64,000 nucleotides of DNA, taken from positions 248,001-312,000 of the forward strand of contig NZ_CP031165.1 in the NCBI RefSeq assembly GCF_003344865.1. Direction: 5' to 3'. The notes under the pieces were generated by a model. That model worked only from the letters and a program-made list of their open reading frames with translations, did not search any database and was not told where the DNA came from. Position 1 is the first letter of the stretch. Each line of letters starts with the position of its first letter. Below are positions 26,249 to 34,710 of the stretch, one piece after another. The position numbers and the translations under genes are program-made. This stretch comes from Euzebya pacifica (GTDB lineage Bacteria > Actinomycetota > Nitriliruptoria > Euzebyales > Euzebyaceae).

Positions 26249-27826
26249 ATGGACGTTGCGCTCCTGCTGGCTGCCTTCGGGTTCGGCTTCCTCGCGCGCA
26301 CCGTCGGCCTGCCGCCCCTGATCGGCTACCTGGCGGCCGGGTTCGTCCTCCACGGCTTCGGGTTCGAGACCACCTCCGCCATCCAGGCGATCGCCGACGT
26401 CGGCATCCTGCTGCTCCTCTTCGGCATCGGCCTGAAGCTGCGGGTCCGCACGCTGGCCGCCCCGCAGGTCTGGGGCACCGCCACCGCGTTCGCCGTGGTG
26501 GCCACCACCGCGACGGCGGGGGTGCTGTGGATCGTCGCCCAGCTCGGCCTGCCGTTGGCCGCCGACCTGGACCTCGTCGGCCTCGCCGTCATCGGGTTCG
26601 CGTTCTCCTTCTGCTCCACCGTGTTCACCGTCAAGGTGCTCGAGGAGGGCAACGAAACGGCGTCGGTCGCCGGCCGGGTCGCCATCGGCGTGCTGATCCT
26701 CCAGGACGTCTTCGCCGTGGCCTTCCTCGTGGCGGTGGGCGGCACCCGTCCCTCCCCCTGGGCGTTGCTCGTCGTCCCGGTCTTCCTCCTCGTCGGCCCC
26801 GCGTTGTGGTGGCTGCTGGACCGGGTCGGGCACGGCGAGACGCTGGTGCTGCTCGGGTTCGCCGCCGCCGTGGGCATCGGTGCGGAGCTGTTCGAGCTGG
26901 TCGACCTCAAGCCCGACCTCGGCGCACTCGTCGCCGGCATCCTGCTGGCCGCCCACCGGCGTGCCCCCGAGCTGGCCGGGCGGCTGCTGGACTTCAAGGA
27001 CATCTTCCTCGTCGCGTTCTTCCTCTCCATCGGGCTGCAGGGGTTCCCGTCGGGCGCGGCATGGGCGATCGGCGGGATCGTCCTGCTCGTCCTCCCGCTC
27101 CGGACCTTCCTGCTCTTCTGGCTGTTCACCCGCTTCCGCCTGCGTGCCCGGACGTCGCTGGGTGCGGCGCTGCACCTGTCGACCTTCAGCGAGTTCGGCC
27201 TGATCGTCGCTGCGGCCGCGCTGGGGGAGGGGCTGATCGGCGAGGGGTGGCTGGCGACCCTCGCGGTGGCGGTCGGGCTGTCGTTCGTCGCGGCGTCGGT
27301 TGCAGGCCGGCTGCGGTACGCGCTGCACGGACGGCTGGGCGAGCGCCTGGCCGCCTTCGAGCGGCACCCGACCGTGGCGGGGGACGCCGTCATCGACATC
27401 GCCGACGCGCGGATCCTGGTGTTCGGGATGGGGCGGGTCGGCACGGGTGCCTACGACGAGCTGGTGGTCCGCCGTGGGGGGCGCGTGCTCGGGGTGGACG
27501 TCGACGAGGCCAAGCTGCTGCGCCACATCGGGCGGGGACGCAACGTCATCCGTGGGGACGCGCTGGACCGGGACTTCTGGGAGCGGGTCCGGCTGCACCC
27601 CGACATCGAGTTCGCCGTGGTGACGATGGGCCGGCACCACGCCAACGTCGAGTGCGTCAAGCGGGTCCGGGAGTTCCTGCCCGACGTCCGCATCGCCGCG
27701 GTCGCCAACTACCCCGACCAGGTCGCGGAGCTGCAGGCGGTCGGTGTCGACGTGGCCCGCAACCTGCACGAGGAAGCCGGACAGGCCCTTGCCGACGACG
27801 CCCTGGGTGCGGTCTTCGGCTCCTGA
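26249..27826 (+). CDS. Kef-type monovalent cation/proton antiporter with RCK domain
   Basis: About 525 residues from ATG 26249; an ATG at 26213 would add 12 residues. About 12 hydrophobic segments ('LLLAAFGFGFLARTVGLPPLIGYLAAG', 'DLDLVGLAVIGFAFSFCSTVFTVKVL', 'FSEFGLIVAAAAL') match the CPA2 antiporter fold. The C-terminal 150 residues are a TrkA-N Rossmann domain starting 'ILVFGMGRVGTGAYDEL', with the acidic residue at the NAD site in 'LGVDVDEAKL'. Such proteins export K+ or Na+ in exchange for H+ under nucleotide control. The C-terminal RCK-C half is not evident. Confidence 0.85.
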   Translation: MDVALLLAAFGFGFLARTVGLPPLIGYLAAGFVLHGFGFETTSAIQAIADVGILLLLFGIGLKLRVRTLAAPQVWGTATAFAVVATTATAGVLWIVAQLGLPLAADLDLVGLAVIGFAFSFCSTVFTVKVLEEGNETASVAGRVAIGVLILQDVFAVAFLVAVGGTRPSPWALLVVPVFLLVGPALWWLLDRVGHGETLVLLGFAAAVGIGAELFELVDLKPDLGALVAGILLAAHRRAPELAGRLLDFKDIFLVAFFLSIGLQGFPSGAAWAIGGIVLLVLPLRTFLLFWLFTRFRLRARTSLGAALHLSTFSEFGLIVAAAALGEGLIGEGWLATLAVAVGLSFVAASVAGRLRYALHGRLGERLAAFERHPTVAGDAVIDIADARILVFGMGRVGTGAYDELVVRRGGRVLGVDVDEAKLLRHIGRGRNVIRGDALDRDFWERVRLHPDIEFAVVTMGRHHANVECVKRVREFLPDVRIAAVANYPDQVAELQAVGVDVARNLHEEAGQALADDALGAVFGS

Positions 27827-27901
27827 CGGACGCCTCCCCCGGCACGTCGTCGACGCACCTCTAGGCGGATATTGATGCGCCTGGTTGCTTGTGTGCTCTA
27901 G

Positions 27902-27915
27902 TGTTCTACCGAACA
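27902..27915. promoter_or_regulatory. Inverted repeat upstream of the TRAP operon
   Basis: TGTTC-TACC-GAACA is a perfect 5-bp-arm inverted repeat about 112 bp upstream of the dctP start, in an AT-richer stretch that also contains TTGATG and TTGCTT. It is a candidate operator for the transporter operon. Confidence 0.35.
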
Positions 27916-28026
27916 GTCAGTAAATCGCTTGTCGGCCGCCGGGAAACGGCGCCTCGACGGGACATCAATCGCCCACGGGCGAGAGCCGGCCGCCCTTGGG
28001 CGGTGATGACACAGGGAGAACACGCG

Positions 28027-29145
28027 ATGCACGACAGGGCCACCACGACACCGACCCGGGCGATCGCCATCGCGCTGCTGCTGGTCATGCTCATGACCGC
28101 CTGCAGCTCGAGCGACGCCGATAGCGACGCTGCCGACACCGGCGCCGACGAGACGGCCGAGGCAACCGACGCGGCCGACGCGTCGGGCCCCGACGACGCG
28201 GCTGCCGGGACCGAGGAATGCGAGACCGGCATCGAGACCCGCTTCGCCCACCACCTCGGCGACACCGTCATCGGCCACGAGGCGTTCGTCGCCATGGGTG
28301 AGGAGATCGAGGCCGAGACCGACGGCCGGATCACCATGGAGGTCTTCCCGGCCGGGCAACTCGGCGGCATCGCCGAATGGGCGGGCCTGCTCCGCGACGG
28401 CGTGATCGAGTTCGCGTGGACCGACGCCTCGACCCTGGGTGCGGTCGTGCCCGACGTCGCCGCGCCCAACCTGCCGTTCCTCTTCGAGAACGAGGAGGAG
28501 TTCCACCAGATCATGGACGGGCCGATCGGTGAGGACATCAACGCGCTGATCCGCGAGGAGGCCGGCATCGAGATCCTCGGCTGGTCCTCCGTCGGTGCCC
28601 TCATCCCCTTCTTCGGCGGCGTCGAGGCCGCCACGACCCCCGAGGACCTGCAGGGCCTGGCGATCCGCGTCCCCGAGGCCCCCGTGTCGGTCGAGGCGTG
28701 GCGCCTGCTGGGTGCCGAGCCGGTCGCGATGCCCCTCGGTGACGCATACACCGCGCTGCAGACCGGCGCGATCAACGCCTACTGGCTGCCGTACTGGGCG
28801 ACGCGAGCGACTTCGATGTACGAGGTCAGCGACGCCATGAGCGAGCTGCCCGTCGCCTACGCCAACCTGGCAATTGCCGTCGACCCCAACTTCCTGTCCG
28901 GGCTGTGCGAGGCCGACCAGCAGGCCATCCGCACCGCGGCCAGCAACGCCGAGACCGCCAACCGCGAGGGCTGGCCGGCCGCTGACGTCACCGACCGCGA
29001 GTACCTGATCGAGCAGGGCATCGAGGTCGCCGAGGTCGAGGACGTCGACGCCTTCCGCCAGCTCGTGCTGCCGCAGTGGGAGGAGTTCGAGGCCAACGCC
29101 ACCACCGACCTGTTCACCCGCATGCGGGCGGAGCTCGGGCGGTGA
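28027..29145 (+). CDS. dctP: TRAP transporter substrate-binding lipoprotein (DctP type)
   Basis: A 372-residue protein from ATG 28027, preceded by AGGGAG. The lipobox 'MLMTACSSS' follows a hydrophobic signal sequence, so it is anchored outside the membrane. 'FAHHLGDTVIGHEAFVAMGEEI', 'EVFPAGQLGG', 'LPFLFENEEEFHQIMDG' and 'GLAIRVPEAPVSVEAWRLLGAEPVAMPLGDAYTALQTGAINAYW' are the DctP pattern, including the conserved Arg that binds a carboxylate ligand. The ligand is probably an organic acid. It overlaps dctQ by 4 bp, so the three TRAP genes are one operon. The gene symbol denotes the family only. Confidence 0.9.
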   Translation: MHDRATTTPTRAIAIALLLVMLMTACSSSDADSDAADTGADETAEATDAADASGPDDAAAGTEECETGIETRFAHHLGDTVIGHEAFVAMGEEIEAETDGRITMEVFPAGQLGGIAEWAGLLRDGVIEFAWTDASTLGAVVPDVAAPNLPFLFENEEEFHQIMDGPIGEDINALIREEAGIEILGWSSVGALIPFFGGVEAATTPEDLQGLAIRVPEAPVSVEAWRLLGAEPVAMPLGDAYTALQTGAINAYWLPYWATRATSMYEVSDAMSELPVAYANLAIAVDPNFLSGLCEADQQAIRTAASNAETANREGWPAADVTDREYLIEQGIEVAEVEDVDAFRQLVLPQWEEFEANATTDLFTRMRAELGR

Positions 29146-29696
29146 CCACCGCCCCCAGTGGACTCGACTCGGCCTGGCGGCTGTACGTGCGTGGGCTGCA
29201 GGTCACCGCAGCAGGGCTGCTCCTTGCGGTGATCGGCATCACGCTGATGAACGTGCTCAACCGCTGGTTCGGCCTCGGCACGGTCGCCTGGACCGACGAG
29301 ACGGCCCGCCGGATCCTGATCTGGATGACGTTCGTCGGTGGCGCCCTGGCGGTGGCCAACGGCTCGCACCTGCGGATCGACACGTTGTCGGTTGATGCCG
29401 GGACGCGCCTCGGGCGGGTCCTGCGATGGGTCGTCGGGGGCGTCTCGGTGGTGTTCTTCCTGCTGCTGGTGGTGGAGGGGGCTCGGTTCGCCCTCTCCAA
29501 CGTGGACCGGCTGAGCCCGGCCATGGAGGTGTCGACCGCATGGACGTTCGCCAGCGGCCCGATCGGTGGCCTGCTGTTCCTGCTGGCGTTCCTCGGGCGG
29601 GTGGTCGTCGGGGAGCCGGACCCGGTCCTGATCGACGACCCTCCTCCAGTGGACGTCGACGCGCGCGCGACCGCTGATGTCGGCGGGGAGGTCTAG
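29142..29696 (+). CDS. dctQ: TRAP transporter small permease (DctQ type)
   Basis: A 184-residue protein from GTG 29142, overlapping the dctP stop by GTGA. It has four hydrophobic segments with the family pattern 'LLLAVIGITLMNVLNRWF', 'WTDETARRILIWMTFVGGALAVANGSHLRID' and 'WTFASGPIGGLLFLLAF'. It forms the membrane scaffold linking the binding protein to the large subunit. It is followed by dctM after 2 bp. Confidence 0.9.
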   Translation: MTTAPSGLDSAWRLYVRGLQVTAAGLLLAVIGITLMNVLNRWFGLGTVAWTDETARRILIWMTFVGGALAVANGSHLRIDTLSVDAGTRLGRVLRWVVGGVSVVFFLLLVVEGARFALSNVDRLSPAMEVSTAWTFASGPIGGLLFLLAFLGRVVVGEPDPVLIDDPPPVDVDARATADVGGEV

Positions 29697-29698
29697 CG

Positions 29699-30970
29699 AT
29701 GGAAGGCGCCGCCCTCATCCTCGTCTTCCTCGTCATGTCGGCCATCGGCGTGCCGCTGGCGTATGCCATGGGCGTGTCGACGCTGGCCGCCATGGTGTGG
29801 CTCGACATCCCGCTGACCGCGTTGTTCAGTCGGTCCTTCGCGGGTATCGACGCGTTCAGCCTGCTGGCGATCCCCTTCTTCATCTTCGTCGGTGAGCTGC
29901 TGACCGGCGGAGGGATGTCGCAGCGGATCATCGACTTCGCCAACTCGCTGACCGGCTGGGTGAAGGGTGGGCTGGGCCTGGTCAACGTTGGCGGCAGCGT
30001 GCTGTTCGCCGGGGTCTCGGGGTCCTCGGCCGCCGACACCGCCGCCATCGGTGGGGTGATGATCCCCGCGATGAAGAAGGCCGGGTACGAGCCGGGCTTC
30101 TCCGCGGCGGTCACCGCCAGCTCGGCCACGATCGGATCGTTGATCCCGCCGAGCGTGCTGCTGATCATCTACGGCGGCATCTCGGGGCTGTCGATCGGTG
30201 ACCTGTTCCTTGCAGGGGTGCTGCCGGGCCTGTCGGTCGGGTTGGCGCTGGGTGTGATGACGTGGTGGACGGGTCGCAAGCAGGTCGGTGCGCAGGTGCC
30301 GTTCTCGCTGGGCAACGTCTGGAGGACTGCCCGGCGGTCGATCCTCGCCGGGGTGCTGCCCGCGCTGCTGGTCTACGGGATCCTCGAGGGGCTGTTCACC
30401 GCGACCGAGGGTGGCGTCGTCGCCGTCGTGTACGCGCTGGTCGTCGGGAAGCTGGTCTACCGCGAGCTGACGTGGGGGATGGTCGGTCGCATGGCGATCC
30501 GGACCGGCGAGCTGACCGGGGTCCTGCTGCTCCTGCTGTTCGTGGCGACGAGCTTCGCGTGGGTCCTGGCGTTCGTCGGCCTGCCGCGTCTGGTCGTCGA
30601 CACGCTGGTCGGGCTGACCGACAACCCGCAGATCATCCTGCTGATCGTCATCGGCTTCCTGCTGGTGTTCGGCATGTTCGTCGAGACGGTCGCGGCGGCC
30701 ACGATCATCACGCCGGTGTTGCTTCCGCTCGGGCCCGAGCTCGGGTTGGACCCGCTGCACCTCGGCATGATCATCATCACCGCGCTGCTGGTCGGCACCG
30801 TCACTCCGCCGGTGGGCATCCTGCTGTACATCTGCGCCGGGCTGGCGGAGGTCGGGACCGGCAAGGCCGTTCGTGCAGTCATGCCGTTCCTCGCCGTGCT
30901 GGCGCTGGTTGTCGTGGTGGTGGCGTTCGTGCCCCAGCTGACGGTCTGGCTCCCGTCCCTTGCGTTGTAA
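29699..30970 (+). CDS. dctM: TRAP transporter large permease (DctM type)
   Basis: A 423-residue protein with about 12 membrane segments. 'SVLFAGVSGSSAADTAAIGGVMIPAMKKAGYEPGFSAAVTASSATIGSLIPPS' is the DctM family signature for the Na+-coupled transport core. 'VTPPVGILLYICAGLA' is the second half signature. It catalyses sodium-driven import of the ligand delivered by DctP. GGGGAGG near the end of dctQ serves as ribosome site. A hairpin at 30974-30999 ends the operon. Confidence 0.92.
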   Translation: MEGAALILVFLVMSAIGVPLAYAMGVSTLAAMVWLDIPLTALFSRSFAGIDAFSLLAIPFFIFVGELLTGGGMSQRIIDFANSLTGWVKGGLGLVNVGGSVLFAGVSGSSAADTAAIGGVMIPAMKKAGYEPGFSAAVTASSATIGSLIPPSVLLIIYGGISGLSIGDLFLAGVLPGLSVGLALGVMTWWTGRKQVGAQVPFSLGNVWRTARRSILAGVLPALLVYGILEGLFTATEGGVVAVVYALVVGKLVYRELTWGMVGRMAIRTGELTGVLLLLLFVATSFAWVLAFVGLPRLVVDTLVGLTDNPQIILLIVIGFLLVFGMFVETVAAATIITPVLLPLGPELGLDPLHLGMIIITALLVGTVTPPVGILLYICAGLAEVGTGKAVRAVMPFLAVLALVVVVVAFVPQLTVWLPSLAL

Positions 30971-30973
30971 CGG

Positions 30974-30999
30974 GGCGGGTCGACTGACGTCGGCCCGCC
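30974..30999 (+). terminator. Hairpin after the TRAP operon
   Basis: ggcgggtcgac and gtcggcccgcc pair with one mismatch and a tgac loop, 4 bp after the dctM stop. Confidence 0.65.
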
Positions 31000-31025
31000 T
31001 CCGGTTCATCCTCTAGGTTTCGCGC

Positions 31026-31565
31026 ATGCGGATCGTCGTCTCTGGCACCCATGCGAGCGGCAAGAGCACCCTCATCGCGGACTTCGCGCGACGGTCCGCA
31101 GGGTTCGAGGTGTGCCCCGACCCCTACGAGCTGCTCGACGAGGGCTTCGATGGCCCCGACGTGGACGCCTTCCTCGCCCAGCTGTGGCTGGCGGCCGACC
31201 GCCTTGTCGAGCTGCCGGCCGGGGCTCGGGTGATCGCCGAACGGGGGCCGCTGGACTTCGTCGCCTACCTCGACGCGCTGGATGCACTGGGCCGCCCAGC
31301 CGCCCCGGCGGCGGTCCGCCGGCGAGGGCTCGCGACAGCGGTGGAGGCCATGCGCCACGTCGACCTGCTCGTGGTGCTCCCGCTGTCGGCGCACGACCAC
31401 ATCGAGGTGCCCGAGGACGAGGACCCCGAGTTGCGCACGGCGATGGATGCGGCGCTGCTGGACCTGGTAGATGATCCCGTCGTTGTGGCAGAGACCCGGG
31501 TCCTGGAGGTCAGCGGGACGCCGGAGAAGCGGCTGACGCAGCTGGTCGCTGCGGCCGCTGGATGA
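31026..31565 (+). CDS. P-loop ATPase/kinase-like protein
   Basis: A 179-residue protein with P-loop 'SGTHASGKST' at residues 6-15, a Glu-Arg-Gly motif 'IAERGPLDFVAY' and a later hydrophobic strand 'VDLLVVLPL' typical of small nucleotide kinase-like or AAA_28-type ATPases. It matches no single kinase family that I can name. It is preceded by the TRAP operon terminator and is read alone. The substrate is unknown. Confidence 0.75.
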   Translation: MRIVVSGTHASGKSTLIADFARRSAGFEVCPDPYELLDEGFDGPDVDAFLAQLWLAADRLVELPAGARVIAERGPLDFVAYLDALDALGRPAAPAAVRRRGLATAVEAMRHVDLLVVLPLSAHDHIEVPEDEDPELRTAMDAALLDLVDDPVVVAETRVLEVSGTPEKRLTQLVAAAAG

Positions 31566-31594
31566 CGGCTGATGCCTCCGTGGTGCAGCCCCTG

Positions 31595-32386
31595 TCAGTC
31601 GACCCGATGGGAGGTCTGTGCCTGCACCTGGGCGGCCACGTCGTCGCTGACCGCCAGGACGCCGCCGAGCACGATGACCTCCGTGGGGTTCAACCGGGCG
31701 ACTTCGTCGAGGACGACCTGTGGGACCGGTCCATCGGCCGGGACGTACAGGATCGGTCCGCCGCTCAGCTTGGCACCCGGGAGCGCGTCGACCTGGACGT
31801 TGGCGTTCGCCAGGGTGAGTCGTGAAGCCCCGTTGGGGAAGGCGAACCGGCTGACCTCGACGGCGGTTTCGTAGCGGGACGCACCGGCGAGGCGCTCGAT
31901 GGATGCCGGCTCGAAGGTGGGCTCGGGGATGTCCCCGCCGGGAGAGGTCAGGTCCACCGGTCCGAAGACGTTGGACGTGTCGCCGCCCTCGATGTTGGTT
32001 CGCTGCACGAGCATGGGGTAGGTCCCCTCCTGGATGCATCCCGCTGGGATGGTGGTGGTCCACTCCTCCTGCCCGTTGCTGCTGTCGAAGGTCGTGGCGA
32101 TACCGGGGCAGTCGACCCCCTCGCCGTTCTGGCGGATGCTGGTGTGGGAGCCGAGGTTGCCTGCGGAGATGTACAGGGCGTTGACTCGATCGTCGGTGTC
32201 CTGCCTCCAGCTGAGCTCGCCGAAGGATCGCGGATTCTGGATGGTTGTTCGGAGGACGATGTGCTCGGCTTCGACCGTCGAGGTGGCAGCGGTGATCTGC
32301 CAAGCTCCTTGTTGGGACGCGGCGACGGTGGCGCCGACAGCGACCAGCGTGAGGCTGAGAATCACGAGGATCAGGGGGCGGTTCAT
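31595..32386 (-). CDS. Secreted protein with a single CWB2 repeat
   Basis: A 263-residue exported protein. ATG 32386 is chosen over an upstream start at 32458 because AGAAGGAA sits at the right distance and the signal peptide ('PLILVILSLTLVAVGATVAA') then starts at residue 3. Residues 30-150 form an unrecognised beta-rich domain. The C-terminal 100 residues are one CWB2 repeat ('ERLAGASRYETAVEVSRFAF', 'EVIVLGGVLAVSDDV'). Most CWB2 proteins have three repeats, so this is short and may be a reduced or truncated version. Confidence 0.7.
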   Translation of the reverse strand: MNRPLILVILSLTLVAVGATVAASQQGAWQITAATSTVEAEHIVLRTTIQNPRSFGELSWRQDTDDRVNALYISAGNLGSHTSIRQNGEGVDCPGIATTFDSSNGQEEWTTTIPAGCIQEGTYPMLVQRTNIEGGDTSNVFGPVDLTSPGGDIPEPTFEPASIERLAGASRYETAVEVSRFAFPNGASRLTLANANVQVDALPGAKLSGGPILYVPADGPVPQVVLDEVARLNPTEVIVLGGVLAVSDDVAAQVQAQTSHRVD

Positions 32387-32471
32387 GGGGGATCGGTTCC
32401 TTCTGGTTACGGCGACTGCGGACCCTGCCGGAGCTCCGGCACGGATGACGGACAGCATCCTGCATGACGAT

Positions 32472-32485
32472 CGTCACATGTGACG
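32472..32485. promoter_or_regulatory. 14-bp perfect palindrome between divergent secreted-protein genes
   Basis: CGTCACATGTGACG has no mismatch. It lies 86 bp upstream of the single-repeat CWB2 gene (minus strand) and 364 bp upstream of the peptidase gene. The core TCACATGTGA recalls a CRP/FNR-family site, but the spacing differs from the standard one. The rest of the 462-bp gap (32387-32848) shows no gene that I can support. Confidence 0.4.
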
Positions 32486-32848
32486 TACGCGGCCGAGGTC
32501 GGTCCATTGCTCCATCCCGCCCCCTCCATGGTTTGCGGCAGAGCCACGGTTGGGCCAAGCCGGACGGGGTCTGGAACCACCGTGTGCGCGCGAAGATGTT
32601 CAGCATCCTTCTGCGCTACCCGCCGGTGGTTGTTTCGATGTCGATGGCGAGGGCGGTCTAGGCACTTCGAGTCGTGGCCGGCCGGGCAGGGGCCGATCGG
32701 GCGGGTGCAGCGGGGAGGGGGCGCCGCACAGTGGACCGTCGACGTGCCGCCCTGCCGCCGCGCCCGAGCCCCCTTGCTGCTCTGCGCCTGCGGCCCTGCT
32801 TGACCTTCCCCCCTGACGGTGCGTCGACGACACGAGGAGTCCTTCCCC

Positions 32849-33607
32849 ATGCCCGTCCTTCGACGCCTGTCCATGTCCCTGCTGTTTGCCGTGATGGCGC
32901 TGCTGCCGTCGGCAGCCTCGGCGCTGCCGCTCGGCCCCACTGTCCCGTCGACGAGCCAGACCGACAGCATGACCGCCGAGTCCGATGGTGCTCCCGACGC
33001 CTACGAGGGGATCTTCTTCCCCGTCAGGCTGCCGCTGGACGCAATGGACAACACCTGGGGCGCGCCGCGCTCGGGCGGCCGCAGCCACGCGGGTACCGAC
33101 ATCCTCGCCCCGCAGATGGCCCCCGCGTACGCCACCGTCGACGGCGAGATCATGCGTGCGAGGGGCGAGGACTGCGTTGAGGGGCAGGTCTGCCGGGACT
33201 ACTACCTGGCGATCGCCGGCGACGACGGCCGCGGGTACCTCTACATCCACCTCAACGACGACACCCCCGACCGACCCAACGGCTGTGATGGTCTCGGTGG
33301 GGTCGAGCACGCCTTCGCCCCGCGTCTCGTCGAGGAGCTCAAGGAACGCGGGACGCTCGAGGGCGTTCGCGTCGAGGCCGGCGAACACATCGGCTACACC
33401 GGCTCCTCCGGCAACGCCGACTGCGGCGTGGACCACATCCACTTCGAGATCTGGGAGGCCCACGACTGGGGCGCCTCCGGCCGGGTCAACCCCTACGACG
33501 AGCTGGTCGCGGCCATCGACGCTGGTAGCACACGCCACGAGGTCGACGACCTGGGTGCCCCAGCCACCCGCGCGCTGCTGGCCTCCCAGCTGGCGATCAC
33601 CCAGTAG
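32849..33607 (+). CDS. M23/LytM-family zinc metallopeptidase
   Basis: A 252-residue exported protein. ATG 32849 is preceded by GAGGAG; a start at 32819 is less likely. A signal peptide ('SMSLLFAVMALLPSAASA') is followed by the LytM domain: 'HAGTDI' supplies the His/Asp zinc ligands, 'HIHFEIW' the second His pair, and 'AGEHIGYTGSSGNADCG' the conserved strand. These enzymes cut peptide cross-links in peptidoglycan, so it is a wall-remodelling or lytic enzyme. The domain contains extra Asp-rich inserts. Confidence 0.85.
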   Translation: MPVLRRLSMSLLFAVMALLPSAASALPLGPTVPSTSQTDSMTAESDGAPDAYEGIFFPVRLPLDAMDNTWGAPRSGGRSHAGTDILAPQMAPAYATVDGEIMRARGEDCVEGQVCRDYYLAIAGDDGRGYLYIHLNDDTPDRPNGCDGLGGVEHAFAPRLVEELKERGTLEGVRVEAGEHIGYTGSSGNADCGVDHIHFEIWEAHDWGASGRVNPYDELVAAIDAGSTRHEVDDLGAPATRALLASQLAITQ

Positions 33608-33657
33608 GGCGCGGGGTCACGCCGAGGTGGGTATCCCTTCTGCAGATCCGGCAGCGC

Positions 33658-34026
33658 TCATGGGCAGTTGACGTACACGACCGGGTGGGCGTTTCCATAC
33701 TTGAAGTAGTGGCGGACGTCGCCGTGCAGGTACTTGCTGCGGACCTCGTCGTCGGCCCGTTGCCCATCGAACTCCCAGCGGTCCGGTCCCGGATCGAACG
33801 TCCGGGTTCGGTACTCGAGCGTCCCCGCCGGATGCCACGAGGAGATCGTGTACACCTCCTTGACTTCGCCCTTGTAGACGGCAAGGGCGAGGCTTGCCTC
33901 CTCCCGTCGCGGACCCACCCGCCACTGACCTCGGGTTGCCTCCAGCAGCGCGAGGTCCGACATGTTCGGGTCGAACATCCTGTTGATGCGGATGAGCAGG
34001 GCGGGTTCTGTGATGTGCACGTCCAC
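33658..34026 (-). CDS. Small uncharacterised protein at the island edge
   Basis: A 122-residue protein from GTG 34026 with GGAG 9 bases upstream; the longer open frame to 34470 is rejected because its N-terminus is antisense to the next gene. 'VHITEPALLIRINRMFDPNMS' and 'LLEATRGQWRVGPRREEASLALAVYKGEVKEVYTI' are followed by 'WHPAGT', 'RWEFDGQRA' and 'YFKYGNAHPVVYVNC'. The conserved Trp, Arg and Gly spacing gives the impression of a compact SH3- or PUA-like fold that occurs near restriction or defence genes. I do not know its name or activity. It diverges from the PUA/EVE-like gene. Confidence 0.6.
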   Translation of the reverse strand: MDVHITEPALLIRINRMFDPNMSDLALLEATRGQWRVGPRREEASLALAVYKGEVKEVYTISSWHPAGTLEYRTRTFDPGPDRWEFDGQRADDEVRSKYLHGDVRHYFKYGNAHPVVYVNCP

Positions 34027-34224
34027 GACGACATCTCCGTGTCGGTCCAGTAGGGCGCCGGGGCGACCGGTCGCTGTTCCGCAGCACAGTATGGGGGGCC
34101 GGACGTCATTTTTGACGGCAGCATTGCTGTTCGGGACGACCGGTATCGTTGGGTGGCAGGGTAGTTCGTGGCGTAAACGGTCACGGCTCCGAAGTGCACC
34201 ACGCCGTGAATGGGAGGGAGTCGC

Positions 34225-34692
34225 ATGAACGCGGACAGGACGTTCTACGTCGCAATCGGGGAGGGTCCACATCGAAGCTGGGATGACATGCGCCAGTACG
34301 GGTTCGTCTGCGGGGGACAACGTCGCTGGTACAGCCGGACGCTGCACCAGCTCGAAGCGGGCGACCTGGTGTTCGCATACGTGCCCAAGCGCGGCTATGT
34401 CGGTGTGGGTGTTGTGGAGGAACCGGCCTGTCCGGTCCGTGACTTCACCGTCGAGTTCGGGGGCGGGCATCGTTCGCTGCTCGACATGCCGTTGCGGCAG
34501 CCGAACCTCGCGGAGAATGCCGACGACGACGAACGGTCGGAGTACTGCGTTCGCGTGCGGTGGTCCGACACGAGGTCAGCTGACGCTGCTGTCCGGGAGT
34601 CCGGTATGTACGCCAACCAGAACACGGCGACGAAGCTTCGCGACCAGGAGACGCTGGCGGTGTTGAGGAGGGAGTTCGACCTGCCTACGTGA
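34225..34692 (+). CDS. PUA/EVE-like domain protein
   Basis: A 155-residue protein from ATG 34225 with a strong GGGAGGGAG ribosome site. 'FYVAIGEGPHRSWDDMRQYGFVC', 'RRWYSRTLHQLEAGDLVFAYVPKRGYVGVGVVEEPA' and the C-terminal Tyr/Thr-rich part fit the EVE/PUA superfamily, which reads modified or extruded bases and occurs in many defence genes. It is followed by the NERD helicase in the same direction after 18-36 bp, so the two probably form a pair. The base that it reads is not predictable. Confidence 0.6.
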   Translation: MNADRTFYVAIGEGPHRSWDDMRQYGFVCGGQRRWYSRTLHQLEAGDLVFAYVPKRGYVGVGVVEEPACPVRDFTVEFGGGHRSLLDMPLRQPNLAENADDDERSEYCVRVRWSDTRSADAAVRESGMYANQNTATKLRDQETLAVLRREFDLPT

Positions 34693-34710
34693 GGTCGTCG
34701 AACGCACTCG

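Noticed and set aside
30879-32606. 575-residue minus-strand open frame across the TRAP operon end and the single-repeat CWB2 gene
   Set aside because: It is mainly out-of-frame translation of the CWB2 gene and intergenic DNA. The real CWB2 protein lies in another frame.
34027-34470. N-terminal extension of the 33658-34026 gene up to 34470
   Set aside because: The extension is antisense to the well-supported PUA/EVE-like gene with its strong ribosome site, and its composition is poor.
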